NCBI RefSeq assembly: GCF_024168825.1
Contig: NZ_JALJWH010000001.1
Location: 124,001-188,000 of the forward strand
DNA length: 64,000 nt
Reading direction: 5' to 3'
From: Paenarthrobacter sp. A20
GTDB taxonomy: Bacteria; Actinomycetota; Actinomycetes; Actinomycetales; Micrococcaceae
The position numbers and the translations under genes were made by a program. The notes below the pieces were generated by a model. It saw nothing but the letters and a program-made list of their open reading frames with translations, ran no database searches and had not been told where the DNA came from. Positions 44,701-52,517 of this stretch are shown here, one piece after another. Position 1 is the stretch's first letter, and every line of letters begins with the position of its first letter.

Positions 44701-45239
44701 GCCTCAAGGTGCAGTACCAGGACGCCTCCGGAGCGTGGAAGGACACTTCGGCCGGGACCATCACTGGACTCTCGACTTCTGCGCCCACGACAGTTCGATT
44801 CGACCCCGTGACCACCCGCGGCATCCGCGTCTCGTTCGTGACCACGGCTTCATACACCAAGGTCGCCGAGGTAGCCATCGCGGGTTCACGTTTGGCTGAC
44901 GGCGGACTCGCCGACCTCGGCAGGCTCCTCGTCAACCAAGCGTCCGTCGTCGGATTCTCCCCGGCGACCACCGACTACCGGGTGCTGACCGCGACGGCGA
45001 CCCCCGCCGTCGTCGGCTACCCGCTGGACACGAACGCGAAGGTGACGGTCCAGCAGCCCACCGCTGGGAACCCGACGGCGGTAGTCACCGTGACGGCGCC
45101 GGACGGCACCACGAAGGAATATCGCGTGACTGTTTCTACCGGCAAGGACGCGTGCAAGAACGGCGGCTGGAAGACGAGCCCGTCGCCCGTGTTCACGAAT
45201 CAGGGGCAGTGCGTGAGCTTCTTCGCGGCTGGGAAGTAG
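41721..45239 (+). CDS. Secreted multidomain GH30 glycosidase (endo-beta-1,6-galactanase-like)
   Basis: An 1172-residue secreted enzyme. The signal peptide ends near residue 37 (AQADD). The GH30 catalytic domain (about 50-590) carries the acid/base Glu in DPFNEPNSGYWG near residue 252 and the nucleophile Glu in LWMSEVGGF near 364. Next come a ricin-like lectin domain (about 595-760), two Big_4-type Ig-like units (TWSAVDPSAWQKDGKVTLRG near 800-840 and VTWDWASLSESALQTVGSV near 880-900), and an F5/8-type CBM32 (about 924-1055). A beta-rich C-terminus ends in a Cys pair (CKNGGW...QGQCVSFF). It should cut galactan side chains of plant arabinogalactan. Confidence 0.87.
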   Translation: MAFSARRIRRPVAVLAAAVTAAAGLALMPATTPQAQADDATAVTITPNPATRGEAFEGWGTSLVWFANATAGYSPELREELYQKVFGEDGLNLNIARYNVGGGNASDVANYLNDGSAVEGWWKPVAEAQPGQPTSNLYNPDGTVDKTQANKLAFLSEWDPDDPASYNPDADKNQRWWVERLAADQQITHWEAFSNSPPWFMTKSGYVSGQVNTAKGENLLPEAEAKFAAYMRNAVELLEKGSGITVDTIDPFNEPNSGYWGTDINAATGKPPTTYTQKQEGALIYPAAQDRVTKLLAAELEKGSTDAVISAMDETDPTKFMTNWNGYSQEAKDAVAQLNVHTYGTNDRRRVRDLASSTDKPLWMSEVGGFWTGNPVLGDSTSGWDRSNITNGLGIAGRMVNDLRELDPNAWVFWQPVEDTYKQEKADKGWGSIYIDFDCNYEGREGFSNRRINDGASQEQAKCKVLTNQKYNTTRNFTHYIRPGDFLIQNDNAKTASALRADGNGATLVHFNDTPTAEKVTIDLSRFGSIAPGAKVTPVVTTKSPLDDIEKNALVAGAPVAVDTVAKSATLEVPAASVVTFVVDGVSGVSEDAAPVQDGHSYHLSGEASSKYLTGRANGTASIEELGTDAAGVAPQMWTFNAVSADEFANDRRWVVSSADGRVLTGNGGVLNGGQSGAASLASLTLDEAKATPSAQWIVTTENGKQWSLVNAGAAIALQVSGNQTAAGTSVALASSTGTTATASASPHQAWAFTDIADLKLLGVSPVELSTLTGVAPTLPSTVTPLYEAGPGKPLTVTWSAVDPSAWQKDGKVTLRGSGVDPYGQAFDDALLTVTVGQYVATDPASVTVGVGSTLASVQAAAPVTVPGQIGDGPARNPIPVTWDWASLSESALQTVGSVTIPGKAGSLSATLTVVVVDRVPSGNICKDDPATVATASYTEGSYIAKNTCDANASTRWSNWVSGGRAGDSLSYAFSRDYTVSSVTVTSAEKAAASLKVQYQDASGAWKDTSAGTITGLSTSAPTTVRFDPVTTRGIRVSFVTTASYTKVAEVAIAGSRLADGGLADLGRLLVNQASVVGFSPATTDYRVLTATATPAVVGYPLDTNAKVTVQQPTAGNPTAVVTVTAPDGTTKEYRVTVSTGKDACKNGGWKTSPSPVFTNQGQCVSFFAAGK

Positions 45240-45255
45240 GGAATTCTGAGATAGT

Positions 45256-45299
45256 GAGGCCCCTCGGGATTTCGATCCTGAGGGGCCTCGCTGTGTTTT
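45256..45299 (+). terminator. Rho-independent terminator after the GH30 gene
   Basis: Arms 45256-45270 and 45275-45289 form a 15-bp stem with one G-U pair and a TTCG tetraloop, followed by a T-rich GTGTTTTC tract. It separates the GH30 gene from the convergent GNAT gene. Confidence 0.92.
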
Positions 45300-45363
45300 C
45301 ACCGACGTGGGATGAGTACGCTCAAATGAACAAGCGGTTGGCCGCCAAAGCCGTCTGAGCTAC

Positions 45364-46164
45364 TCAGCCGCGCACCCAGCGGTACGGCGTCGTGGTGGAG
45401 ACCTTGAGCAGCCCGGAGCGTTCCAGGATTGGCCGGGAGAATTCGGTGGAGTCGCTGTGGATGAGGGTCTTTCCCATCTCGAGTGCGGCTTGCGCGCGGC
45501 GGGCCGTCAACGCCCTGTAGATCCCCCGGCCGCGCCATACTTCTCTGGTGGCACCACCCCAGATACCGGCGAAGGCCGTGCCGGGCACTGGCTCCAAGCG
45601 TCCTGCGCTGACGATTTGTCCGTCCACCTCCGCCACCCACAACTGCATCCCGTCATCGAGGGAGAGTCTGCGAAGCAGGGCATCGGCCATCTCATCTGAG
45701 ACCGGCTCACCGAAGACCTCGTCCTGCATGGCGCTCATCGCCCGCACGTCCGGCTCGTCCGTGATCTGCCGTAACGTCACGCCCTCGGGAAGTGGCACAG
45801 CTGTGCTCAAAGCCTTCGCTTCCCCGATCATGATTGATTCGGGGTCGTCCTGGGTAAAGCCGTTTGCGATGAGGGCCTCGTGCAGACCCGGCGCGTGATC
45901 ATGCCCGCGGGATTTCCATTCCACCCTGGTGATGCCAGGTTCCGCGCGGAAGTAGGCGGTTGCCTCGGCAACGAGCCGTCTGACGGTTTGTGCATCCGCG
46001 TCGCCCAGATCCTTGTACGTGACGAAACCCCGCCCCTTCATAAAAGTCACCAAGCGCACGGGTCCGTGCTGGGTCACTTTGAGGGCACTTGGGGTCTCTG
46101 CGTCGGTGCGGAGGTCCTGGTCATAGGCCGCGAGGAAGCGTTCTCGATCGTCGGTTTGGCTCAT
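45364..46164 (-). CDS. GNAT family N-acetyltransferase
   Basis: A 266-residue acetyltransferase. The acetyl-CoA binding motif A is WRGRGIYRALTARRAQAALE (R-x-x-G-x-G/A type), preceded by the beta-4 strand AGIWGGATRE. The N-terminal 90 residues form a separate module of unclear role (LVTFMKGRGFVTYKDLGDAD). The acceptor is unknown. Its start lies 35 bp from a 65-bp repeat and it is monocistronic. Confidence 0.86.
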   Translation of the reverse strand: MSQTDDRERFLAAYDQDLRTDAETPSALKVTQHGPVRLVTFMKGRGFVTYKDLGDADAQTVRRLVAEATAYFRAEPGITRVEWKSRGHDHAPGLHEALIANGFTQDDPESIMIGEAKALSTAVPLPEGVTLRQITDEPDVRAMSAMQDEVFGEPVSDEMADALLRRLSLDDGMQLWVAEVDGQIVSAGRLEPVPGTAFAGIWGGATREVWRGRGIYRALTARRAQAALEMGKTLIHSDSTEFSRPILERSGLLKVSTTTPYRWVRG

Positions 46165-46198
46165 CCCGCGAGCCTACTGCAGGGGTGGGCTCGCCCGA

Positions 46199-46263
46199 TT
46201 CGATGGCTCGCTGCACACAAGACGGTAGGAGCCGTCTAACCCGTAGCTAGGCGTCGAATTGGG
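46199..46263. repeat. 65-bp imperfect palindrome, copy 2
   Basis: It shares the ends of the 17282-17346 copy (TTCGATGG...CGTCGAATTGGG) at the same 65-bp length, with a different centre holding AGACGG/CCGTCT arms. Its right end overlaps the last codons and stop of the DUF2264 gene. Confidence 0.7.
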
Positions 46264-48154
46264 CACGCCACAGCCGGGAGCGCTCCACGGAGGTGCCGTC
46301 CGAGAAAACGAACCGGCCGCCTCCTTCGTCGGCAATGAACGTGACACCCGCATCCGTCGAAGCACCTCCGTCATCGGCGAGGACGACGACGGCGGCGTAG
46401 TCGCCGTCGTGCGCGGTGCCCGAGGTCCCCACCCACGGAATGGTGAGCTCTGAACCCATGGGGTGCGCGCCGGAGCGGACGAACGTCCCGGACGAATCCA
46501 ACGCCAGGCCGAAACCTGGGACCGGCAGCACAGAGCTCATCACCGAAGACGCAGCATCCACCGGCCAACCGCCGATCCGAAGCGCGCTACCCGAGGAAGA
46601 ACCGGAAGCCCCGGAAACACGCACCAACCTAAGCTCAACGGCCCCCCGCGTCACCGACACCACGGTGACCGACGGTCCGGGAGTCGCAACGCCGGCCACG
46701 CCGCTGCCGTGATCAGGGCCGGCGTCGGGGTCGGGTTCAATCCAGTGAGCGGTGAACCGGGAAGCTCCCACCTGAACCCCGCCCTCGGAGTAGGACCCGA
46801 GGTACTCAAAACCCGTCCGATGCGTCAGCCGACCAGAAGCGTCAACGAAGGCCACCGCATTGTCCATTGACTCTGCCGTGAGGTCCGGGAACGTGTGCGT
46901 CGAGTACCCCATCCGCGCGTACAGCGGTGAGTCAGCCACCAAGGCACCAACAACGGCGTGGTCCGTGGCATGGTTCCTGATCCGGACCACGCCGTCGGCT
47001 CGAGTCCCGTCAACCTGCCAACCCGGCGCCTCGATGAGCCGCTGGGTCTCGGCCACTTCAACGGGCAGCGGAGCCTCAACGGAAGTCCACGCCGGGTGAT
47101 CCGCGGGCAGCGCCAGGCCGAGCATCCCCTTCGCGGCCCAGTACGGTGAGCCCGCCCCGGAGTAGGCCTGCTTCATGCCGGCGAACTCGCCGTGCCAGCC
47201 GATGGACAGCAACCCGTCCTCCGTGATGGAGCCGTGCCGTACAAAGTAGTCGAGCATCCCGGATGCTGCCCGGCGCGCCATGCCTGGGGCCAAGCGGGTG
47301 TGCCCGGACAACTCCCCTACCCAGAACGGCGCTGCGGCCGCGAACCGGTAGATCAAACTCCGGCCTTGAATGAGCGGGGCACCGTTCGCGCCAACAAGGT
47401 AGGCGGCGTCGTCCAGGAAATCCGCCAGCCGATCGCCGTCGAGCGCCTTGCGGGCAGCAACCCGGGGATCCGAAGGCGCCATCAAGGCCCAGAGCTGCGG
47501 ATACACCTGGAAGGCCCAGCCGACGTAGTGGTCGTACGCCCGCTCCGGCCCGTCCGCGAACCAGCCACCGCCCCGGTAGAGCGAGTCGTGGACGGCGAGT
47601 CCGGCGTCGATGTCCTCATCCGAATACCGGCCACCAACTGAAGCCAGGAATGTCTCCACCACAATCTGGAACCACACCCAGTTGATGGGCGGATATTCCT
47701 CGCCAATGACGGTCTCGAACCACGCGATAAGTTGCTCCTGGACGCGTTCGGGCAGCTTGTCCCAGAGAACGTCGCGGGTCAGCGCCAAACCAACAGCCAA
47801 CGACGCCGCCTCGACCTTCGCCTGCCCCAGCTCGCCTGGCGTCGGCCAGCGGTCGGGATTCGCGGGGTTGGTCCCGGCATCGAGACCGGCGGCATACCAC
47901 TCGGCGATCCACCCGGTGCTGGCCGGGTCGCCCGCAATCCGGAAGGAAGCCAGCAGGAAGGTCCGGGCGAAGGCCTCCAGCGAATCGCTCCGCGGGCCGT
48001 ACCGGCTGTTGGCGCCGGGCAGGTGGATGTTGGCGTGGTCCCCGGTGCCAAAGCGGTGAGCCGAACGCAGGAGGTAGTCCGCGTAGGCGCACCAGTGCTC
48101 GCGGGTCAGGCCGGTGAAAGGGGAGAGATCGTGATCCAGGGGTGGCAGGAGCAT
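46247..48154 (-). CDS. DUF2264 domain protein
   Basis: A 635-residue protein matching DUF2264. It begins SPFTGLTREHWCAYADYLL, with SRYGPRSDSLEAFARTF and PPINWVWFQIVVETF, an alpha/alpha-barrel pattern. The C-terminal third is beta-rich. There is no signal peptide, so it acts in the cytoplasm. The fold and its neighbours suggest a role on imported acidic oligosaccharides, but I cannot name a reaction. Its ATG overlaps the regulator stop by one base (TGATG). The last codons lie in the 65-bp repeat. Confidence 0.82.
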   Translation of the reverse strand: MLLPPLDHDLSPFTGLTREHWCAYADYLLRSAHRFGTGDHANIHLPGANSRYGPRSDSLEAFARTFLLASFRIAGDPASTGWIAEWYAAGLDAGTNPANPDRWPTPGELGQAKVEAASLAVGLALTRDVLWDKLPERVQEQLIAWFETVIGEEYPPINWVWFQIVVETFLASVGGRYSDEDIDAGLAVHDSLYRGGGWFADGPERAYDHYVGWAFQVYPQLWALMAPSDPRVAARKALDGDRLADFLDDAAYLVGANGAPLIQGRSLIYRFAAAAPFWVGELSGHTRLAPGMARRAASGMLDYFVRHGSITEDGLLSIGWHGEFAGMKQAYSGAGSPYWAAKGMLGLALPADHPAWTSVEAPLPVEVAETQRLIEAPGWQVDGTRADGVVRIRNHATDHAVVGALVADSPLYARMGYSTHTFPDLTAESMDNAVAFVDASGRLTHRTGFEYLGSYSEGGVQVGASRFTAHWIEPDPDAGPDHGSGVAGVATPGPSVTVVSVTRGAVELRLVRVSGASGSSSGSALRIGGWPVDAASSVMSSVLPVPGFGLALDSSGTFVRSGAHPMGSELTIPWVGTSGTAHDGDYAAVVVLADDGGASTDAGVTFIADEGGGRFVFSDGTSVERSRLWRAQFDA

Positions 48155-49302
48155 CAGAGCGAATCCTCCAGGACCACTCCAGCGAACCCTCGCGGTGCGC
48201 CCACGGATGATTCCCGGACAATGAGCTCCGGGTTCAAGTCAATGCGATGCACGGGGCGCATCCTTCCTTCGGCCAAGCGTGCCGCCATGAGCTGCACCGC
48301 CACCTTGCCGACGTAGCTTTTGGGAGGCCGAACCGCGGAGATGGCGGGCTCGGCAAGGTAGGCAACTTCGTCGTCGTATCCCACGATCGCCATGCTGCCG
48401 GGAACGTCCACGCCGCGGTCCACGCAGTGCTGCACGAACGCCACGGCCTGGGTGTCCGAATGCACCAGCATGGCGGTGGTCCCTGTGGAGCGGCACAGCT
48501 CCAGGACATGATCAAAGTGTTTCGAACGGTCCCCGTTGTCCAGCTTGGCCGAGTCCTCATGGATGGACTTTTCCAGCGGGATCTTCAACGCAGCGAGGGC
48601 CTGCTTCCAGCCACGGACCACATGCGGGCTGGTGGGACTGCTGGAATCGGTGAGGCAGCCAATCATCCGGTGCCCCTCCTGCCAGAGATGCCGCACGGCC
48701 ATCCCTGCGCCGAACGAGTGATCGGTCGCGACCCACTCGAGCCGGTGCGACGGGATCTCCAACGGCGCCCGGCGTTCGGCCATGATCACCGGAATGGGCA
48801 GGGCATTGAGCCACCTCAGCAACTCCTTGCCGTGCGTTCCACCCATGTCCGGGGCCACGATCAGCCCGTCGATGTTCTGGGTATCCAGCAGCGCCTGTAC
48901 CTGGCGGCGGTTGTCGGCGGCGTCGTACGCGGAGCCCCGGACCAGGATGCGGAGGTTCTGCACTTCGGCCTCGCCGCGGGCACCGGAAATCACTTGCGGC
49001 CAGTAGTAATCCAGCGAGGGCACCACCATGCCGATGGAGTAACTGTGTGCCGCCGGCCTCCCCACAGCCACCGAGCGATCCAACGGGCTGGGGAGCGTCG
49101 CGCCGCCGTGGACACGGGAGACCAATCCTTCGTCGGCGAGGGTGTTCACGTCGCGTCGGATGGTCAGCTCGCTGACGCCCAGTTTCGCCGCGATATCGCG
49201 GACGGTGATGGCTCCGTGTGCCCGCAACTCCTCCATGAGCCGTTCCCGCCGCTGCAGCGAAAACAACGATTTCCCGGCTTCCGGGCTTGATTCGTTAGTC
49301 AT
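48154..49302 (-). CDS. DeoR-HTH/LacI-type hybrid regulator
   Basis: A 382-residue regulator with mixed architecture. Residues 14-70 are a DeoR-family winged helix (LQRRERLMEELRAHGAITVR, then LGVSELTIRRDVNTLADEGL). The rest is a LacI/periplasmic-binding-like sensor (SIGMVVPSLDYYWPQVISGA, GLIVAPDMGGTH). It sits between the heparinase-like and DUF2264 genes, overlapping the former by 8 nt and the latter by 1 nt, so it is the operon's own regulator and probably also controls the divergent ABC transporter genes. The sugar inducer is unknown. Confidence 0.88.
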   Translation of the reverse strand: MTNESSPEAGKSLFSLQRRERLMEELRAHGAITVRDIAAKLGVSELTIRRDVNTLADEGLVSRVHGGATLPSPLDRSVAVGRPAAHSYSIGMVVPSLDYYWPQVISGARGEAEVQNLRILVRGSAYDAADNRRQVQALLDTQNIDGLIVAPDMGGTHGKELLRWLNALPIPVIMAERRAPLEIPSHRLEWVATDHSFGAGMAVRHLWQEGHRMIGCLTDSSSPTSPHVVRGWKQALAALKIPLEKSIHEDSAKLDNGDRSKHFDHVLELCRSTGTTAMLVHSDTQAVAFVQHCVDRGVDVPGSMAIVGYDDEVAYLAEPAISAVRPPKSYVGKVAVQLMAARLAEGRMRPVHRIDLNPELIVRESSVGAPRGFAGVVLEDSL

Positions 49303-51280
49303 TTGTGGCCTCCACTGTGAGGGTGAATGCGCCTGAAGCGCGGGTTTCTTCGGGCATGCGGAACCGGAGTCGGGTGAGCTTTTGGCCCCAGATGTCGCTG
49401 AGGAGCGGATCGTCCAGGTGCCATTCGTCTACGAGCACGACGGCGGTTGCCGGCTTCCAGCGCAGGTGCAGCCCCACGTGGCTGCTGACTGTCGGAATTC
49501 CGACAGAGGTGATGGTCGCCGTCGCGTCTGTACCCACGCGGACGGTGCCGGCAACCAGGTAGGTGATGTCGACGTCGTGGGTTCCTGCAGACTGGTGGGT
49601 TCCTACAGGCGGGGGCGCTGGCAGGTTCCAACGATCATCAATCACTACGGACCCGGGTTCGCGGTTCATCACTGAGGTGCGGATCCATTGCTCGGCGTCA
49701 CCCAGTCCGTAGGCGGCGCCGAGACCCAAAGCGAGAGTGGGCTCCTCTGTGGTGGGCTCCTGAAGGAGGACTGCGGCGAAGGAAGATCCTGTCCCCTGTT
49801 CCAGCCCGAAGGGTGCGGGGACGCTGTGCCAAGCGCTCTGCATCGCGCGGATCTGGTAGCGATCAGGTCCGAACGTTTGCGCCGTGTACGTGGGTTGGCC
49901 GGCATCGACGAGCAGGGGCACTCCGTCCACGGCGACCACGACGGAGCCGACGTCCCGGTGGTTGTGGTGCTCGCCGTTGTGCCCGCCCTTGGCCGCGAGG
50001 GTGAGCCCGTCCGTGGAACCGGGGTTCTGGCGGGCGACCATGATCTGCACCGAGGGCAGGTACGTCCCCCAACTAGGTCGCAGTAAACGTCCCAATGGAC
50101 CCTCAGTGCGACGTTTCCTGTCACCTAGTTGGGTGCGGGAGGCGAGTTGGGTGAGGACGCGGCCCAGGCCCGCCGCGGCGTTGGGTTCGGGTTCGACGGC
50201 GGCAAAGGCGGCGGCGTGCGCGGCGGCCTCGGAGTCGCCCAGCCGGACGGCCCAGCGATGCAGCATGCCCCACGGGAGTCCTTCATGCGCCCGGGCGGGG
50301 CCATCAGCGACGTTGAGGAACCAGCGGCCACCAAGGTGCATCCGGCTCGGGAAGGCAACCAGCGCGCGGATCACCGGCAGGTCCGGATTCAGGGCACCGC
50401 CGCTTGCTTCCTCCAACAGCGCAAGGCCTTCCAGCGCCCGGCCGGCCCCGTTCCACCAGTAAGCGAACCCTTCGTCGATGGCACCGTCTGCGGGAATGGA
50501 GGCGAGGAAGCGGTCCAGTCCCTCGATGCAGCGGGCAATAACCTGGGCCTGCCCATCAGGGTCATCAACCAGCAGCAAGGCCGCGGCGATGATGTTCGAG
50601 TGGATCCATGGGTTCCAGTTGTGGACGTCGCCGTGCAACCCCAGCCAGTGCCAGTCGAGCCGGTCCAGGAAGGGCCGAATGACGCGTTCGTTCGTCTCAA
50701 GCCGGATGCGCTTGCGGAGGCCAGGCGCCCTGTCATCAAGGGCATCTCCCAGCACCAGGTCCAGCCACGCGAGTTGGGCCACGACTTCCCCGGCGCCGAG
50801 GTCCAGATAGGAACGCGTGCGGTCCGGGACTACTTCGCCGTTGCGGGTGAACACGTCGTCGTGCGCCGCCCAGCTCCACGAGCTCTGCTCACAGAGAAGG
50901 TAGGCGCCGTCAATCACCTCGTCGAGCCAACCCGGCTCGCCCAGGGCTGCCATGACGACGGCGCGCGTCAGGCGCTGCTGCCGGCTCGCCACGAGCCCCT
51001 CGTACGCCGTGCGGTTGCCGTCGCGGAAGTACCGGGCGTAGTGGGACACGAGCGGTTGGGGCCAGGGTGTCCCCCGCTCCACGTCCGCTTGGGTGCGCAG
51101 CTCCGAGAGGGAACGTGAAGCAGCGAGCCGCCATCCGGCGTCGGACGCTGGACGAACGGTGAGCCGGTCCCGGGAGCCGCGGAGCGACTCGACCAGGGAG
51201 GGCTCGTTGGCCAACAGGCCCCAAGCGCTCCGTAGCGGGCGACGAGGTGGCGCTACAACGGCAGCGTTGCCGGTTGCCAT
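49295..51280 (-). CDS. Heparinase II/III-like protein with in-frame repeat insertion
   Basis: A 661-residue protein of the heparinase II/III-type polysaccharide lyase family. The N-terminal alpha/alpha-toroid includes HWLGLHGDVHNWNPWIHSNI. The C-terminal beta-sandwich starts near 420 and holds GGHNGEHHNHRDVGSVVVAV, whose His residues bind metal or substrate. There is no signal peptide, so it acts on imported oligosaccharides. Residues about 383-405 (TQLGDRKRRTEGPLGRLLRP) are encoded by a 66-bp palindromic repeat (50068-50133) between the domains, in frame and absent from family expectation. It is first in the operon; an 8-nt overlap joins it to the regulator. Confidence 0.85.
   Translation of the reverse strand: MATGNAAVVAPPRRPLRSAWGLLANEPSLVESLRGSRDRLTVRPASDAGWRLAASRSLSELRTQADVERGTPWPQPLVSHYARYFRDGNRTAYEGLVASRQQRLTRAVVMAALGEPGWLDEVIDGAYLLCEQSSWSWAAHDDVFTRNGEVVPDRTRSYLDLGAGEVVAQLAWLDLVLGDALDDRAPGLRKRIRLETNERVIRPFLDRLDWHWLGLHGDVHNWNPWIHSNIIAAALLLVDDPDGQAQVIARCIEGLDRFLASIPADGAIDEGFAYWWNGAGRALEGLALLEEASGGALNPDLPVIRALVAFPSRMHLGGRWFLNVADGPARAHEGLPWGMLHRWAVRLGDSEAAAHAAAFAAVEPEPNAAAGLGRVLTQLASRTQLGDRKRRTEGPLGRLLRPSWGTYLPSVQIMVARQNPGSTDGLTLAAKGGHNGEHHNHRDVGSVVVAVDGVPLLVDAGQPTYTAQTFGPDRYQIRAMQSAWHSVPAPFGLEQGTGSSFAAVLLQEPTTEEPTLALGLGAAYGLGDAEQWIRTSVMNREPGSVVIDDRWNLPAPPPVGTHQSAGTHDVDITYLVAGTVRVGTDATATITSVGIPTVSSHVGLHLRWKPATAVVLVDEWHLDDPLLSDIWGQKLTRLRFRMPEETRASGAFTLTVEATND
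50068..50133. repeat. 66-bp palindromic repeat inside a coding sequence
   Basis: Outer arms CCCAACTAGGT (50068-50078) and ACCTAGTTGGG (50123-50133) are perfect 11-bp inverted repeats, and inner arms AAACGTC/GACGTTT pair as well. The length, 66 bp, is 22 codons, so the reading frame of the heparinase-like gene is kept. It resembles intergenic palindromes rather than coding sequence. Confidence 0.85.
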
Positions 51281-51442
51281 AGGGATTCTTCTCTCAGTTG
51301 TTCGAGTTTGAACGTTTCAGATCAAGCTCGATTGAGTTGAATGAACTGTCTTGTTTATGAGTATGTACTGATTATTAGATGTGATGCAACACATAAATCA
51401 CGGTCGAACAGACCAACGAAATCCGAAGGGAGGATCCCCTCA
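51281..51442. promoter_or_regulatory. Divergent control region of the polysaccharide locus
   Basis: This 162-bp gap is clearly more AT-rich than its surroundings. It separates the heparinase/regulator/DUF2264 operon from the dehydrogenase and transporter genes and must hold both promoters. Words such as GTTCGAGTTTGAAC and GATTGAGTTGAATGAAC (51310-51350) are possible binding sites of the DeoR-LacI hybrid; I cannot define the exact operator. Confidence 0.5.
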
Positions 51443-52456
51443 ATGTCGCTCAAGCCCCAGGCACTGCTGGTCATGAATAGCGGAACCTTTGCTGACCAGT
51501 TCGATTCCACGCGACTGGAGCGGCTGGCTGGACTGGTCGATCTTGGTGACGAACCCTGGACGGATTCCCTGGACGCCCCCAAGCTTGCGGGCCGCTTGGA
51601 AGAGGTGGAAATCCTCCTTACCAGCTGGGGAGTTCCGCAGCTCAATGCAGAGCGTCTGGAGCGCATGCCCAAGCTCCGGGCGGTCTTCCACTGTGCAGGT
51701 ACAGTGCGCAGCTTCGTGAGCGAAGAACTCTGGGATCGCGGCATTACAGTGACCAACGGCGCCGACGCCAACGCCATCCCGGTCGCCGAATTCACGTTCG
51801 CGTCGATCGTCCTGGCAGGCAAAAAGGCCCACGTACTGGCCAACGATGCCCGCACCTTCCGCGCTGACTGGAGCTACATCGGAGATCGCGGCGAACTGGG
51901 CAACATCGGCCGCGTAGTGGGCGTCATCGGCTTCTCCCGGATTGGACGTCGGGTGGTTCAACTGGTCCAGCAACTCCAGGACGTGACGTGCCTGGTCAGC
52001 GATCCCTACGCCGATCCTCTTGAGGTGGCGGCTGCGGGCGGCACATTGGTCACGCTCGAAGAACTCCTGCCGGTCTCGGACGTGGTCACCATCCACGCCC
52101 CTGCGCTGCCGGAAACCCGCAACATGATCAGCACGGCAGAGCTCAGCGCCATGAAGGACCACGCAACGCTCATCAACACTGCGCGCGGCTCATTGATTGA
52201 CACGGCCGCCCTCGAGAAAGAGTGCGCCACCGGACGAATCACAGCCCTGTTGGACGTCACGGAGCCCGAGCCGCTGCCGGCAGAGTCCACGCTGTACGAC
52301 CTCCCCAATGTGATCCTCACACCGCATATCGCCGGCTCACTCGGAACTGAAACCCGGCGGATGTCCGATGCCGCACTGGACGACCTCGAACGATACCTCG
52401 CCGGCAAGGACCTCCAGGCCCAAGTAGTCCACGCGGACCTCGGCCTCAGCGCCTAG
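51443..52456 (+). CDS. D-isomer-specific 2-hydroxyacid dehydrogenase
   Basis: A 337-residue NAD(P)-dependent dehydrogenase. The Rossmann motif is VVGVIGFSRIGRRVVQLVQQ, where the usual Gly-x-Gly-x2-Gly is partly altered (FSRIG). Catalytic residues are Arg in NTARGSLIDT, Glu in DVTEPEPLPA, and His in LTPHIAGSLG. It interconverts a 2-hydroxyacid and a 2-ketoacid, plausibly derived from sugar acids. GGGAGGATC precedes the ATG at 51443; the longer frame upstream lies in the control region. It is first in the rightward gene set. Confidence 0.9.
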   Translation: MSLKPQALLVMNSGTFADQFDSTRLERLAGLVDLGDEPWTDSLDAPKLAGRLEEVEILLTSWGVPQLNAERLERMPKLRAVFHCAGTVRSFVSEELWDRGITVTNGADANAIPVAEFTFASIVLAGKKAHVLANDARTFRADWSYIGDRGELGNIGRVVGVIGFSRIGRRVVQLVQQLQDVTCLVSDPYADPLEVAAAGGTLVTLEELLPVSDVVTIHAPALPETRNMISTAELSAMKDHATLINTARGSLIDTAALEKECATGRITALLDVTEPEPLPAESTLYDLPNVILTPHIAGSLGTETRRMSDAALDDLERYLAGKDLQAQVVHADLGLSA

Positions 52457-52517
52457 CCCCGTCAAACCCACAGCCGCAGCCGCGGCAGACTTAAGAACCC
52501 CCACTAAGGAGAACGCA

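Noticed and set aside
48247..49290. Open frame of about 345 codons opposite the DeoR-LacI regulator
   Set aside because: Shadow of a real gene with His/Arg-rich composition and no family motif.
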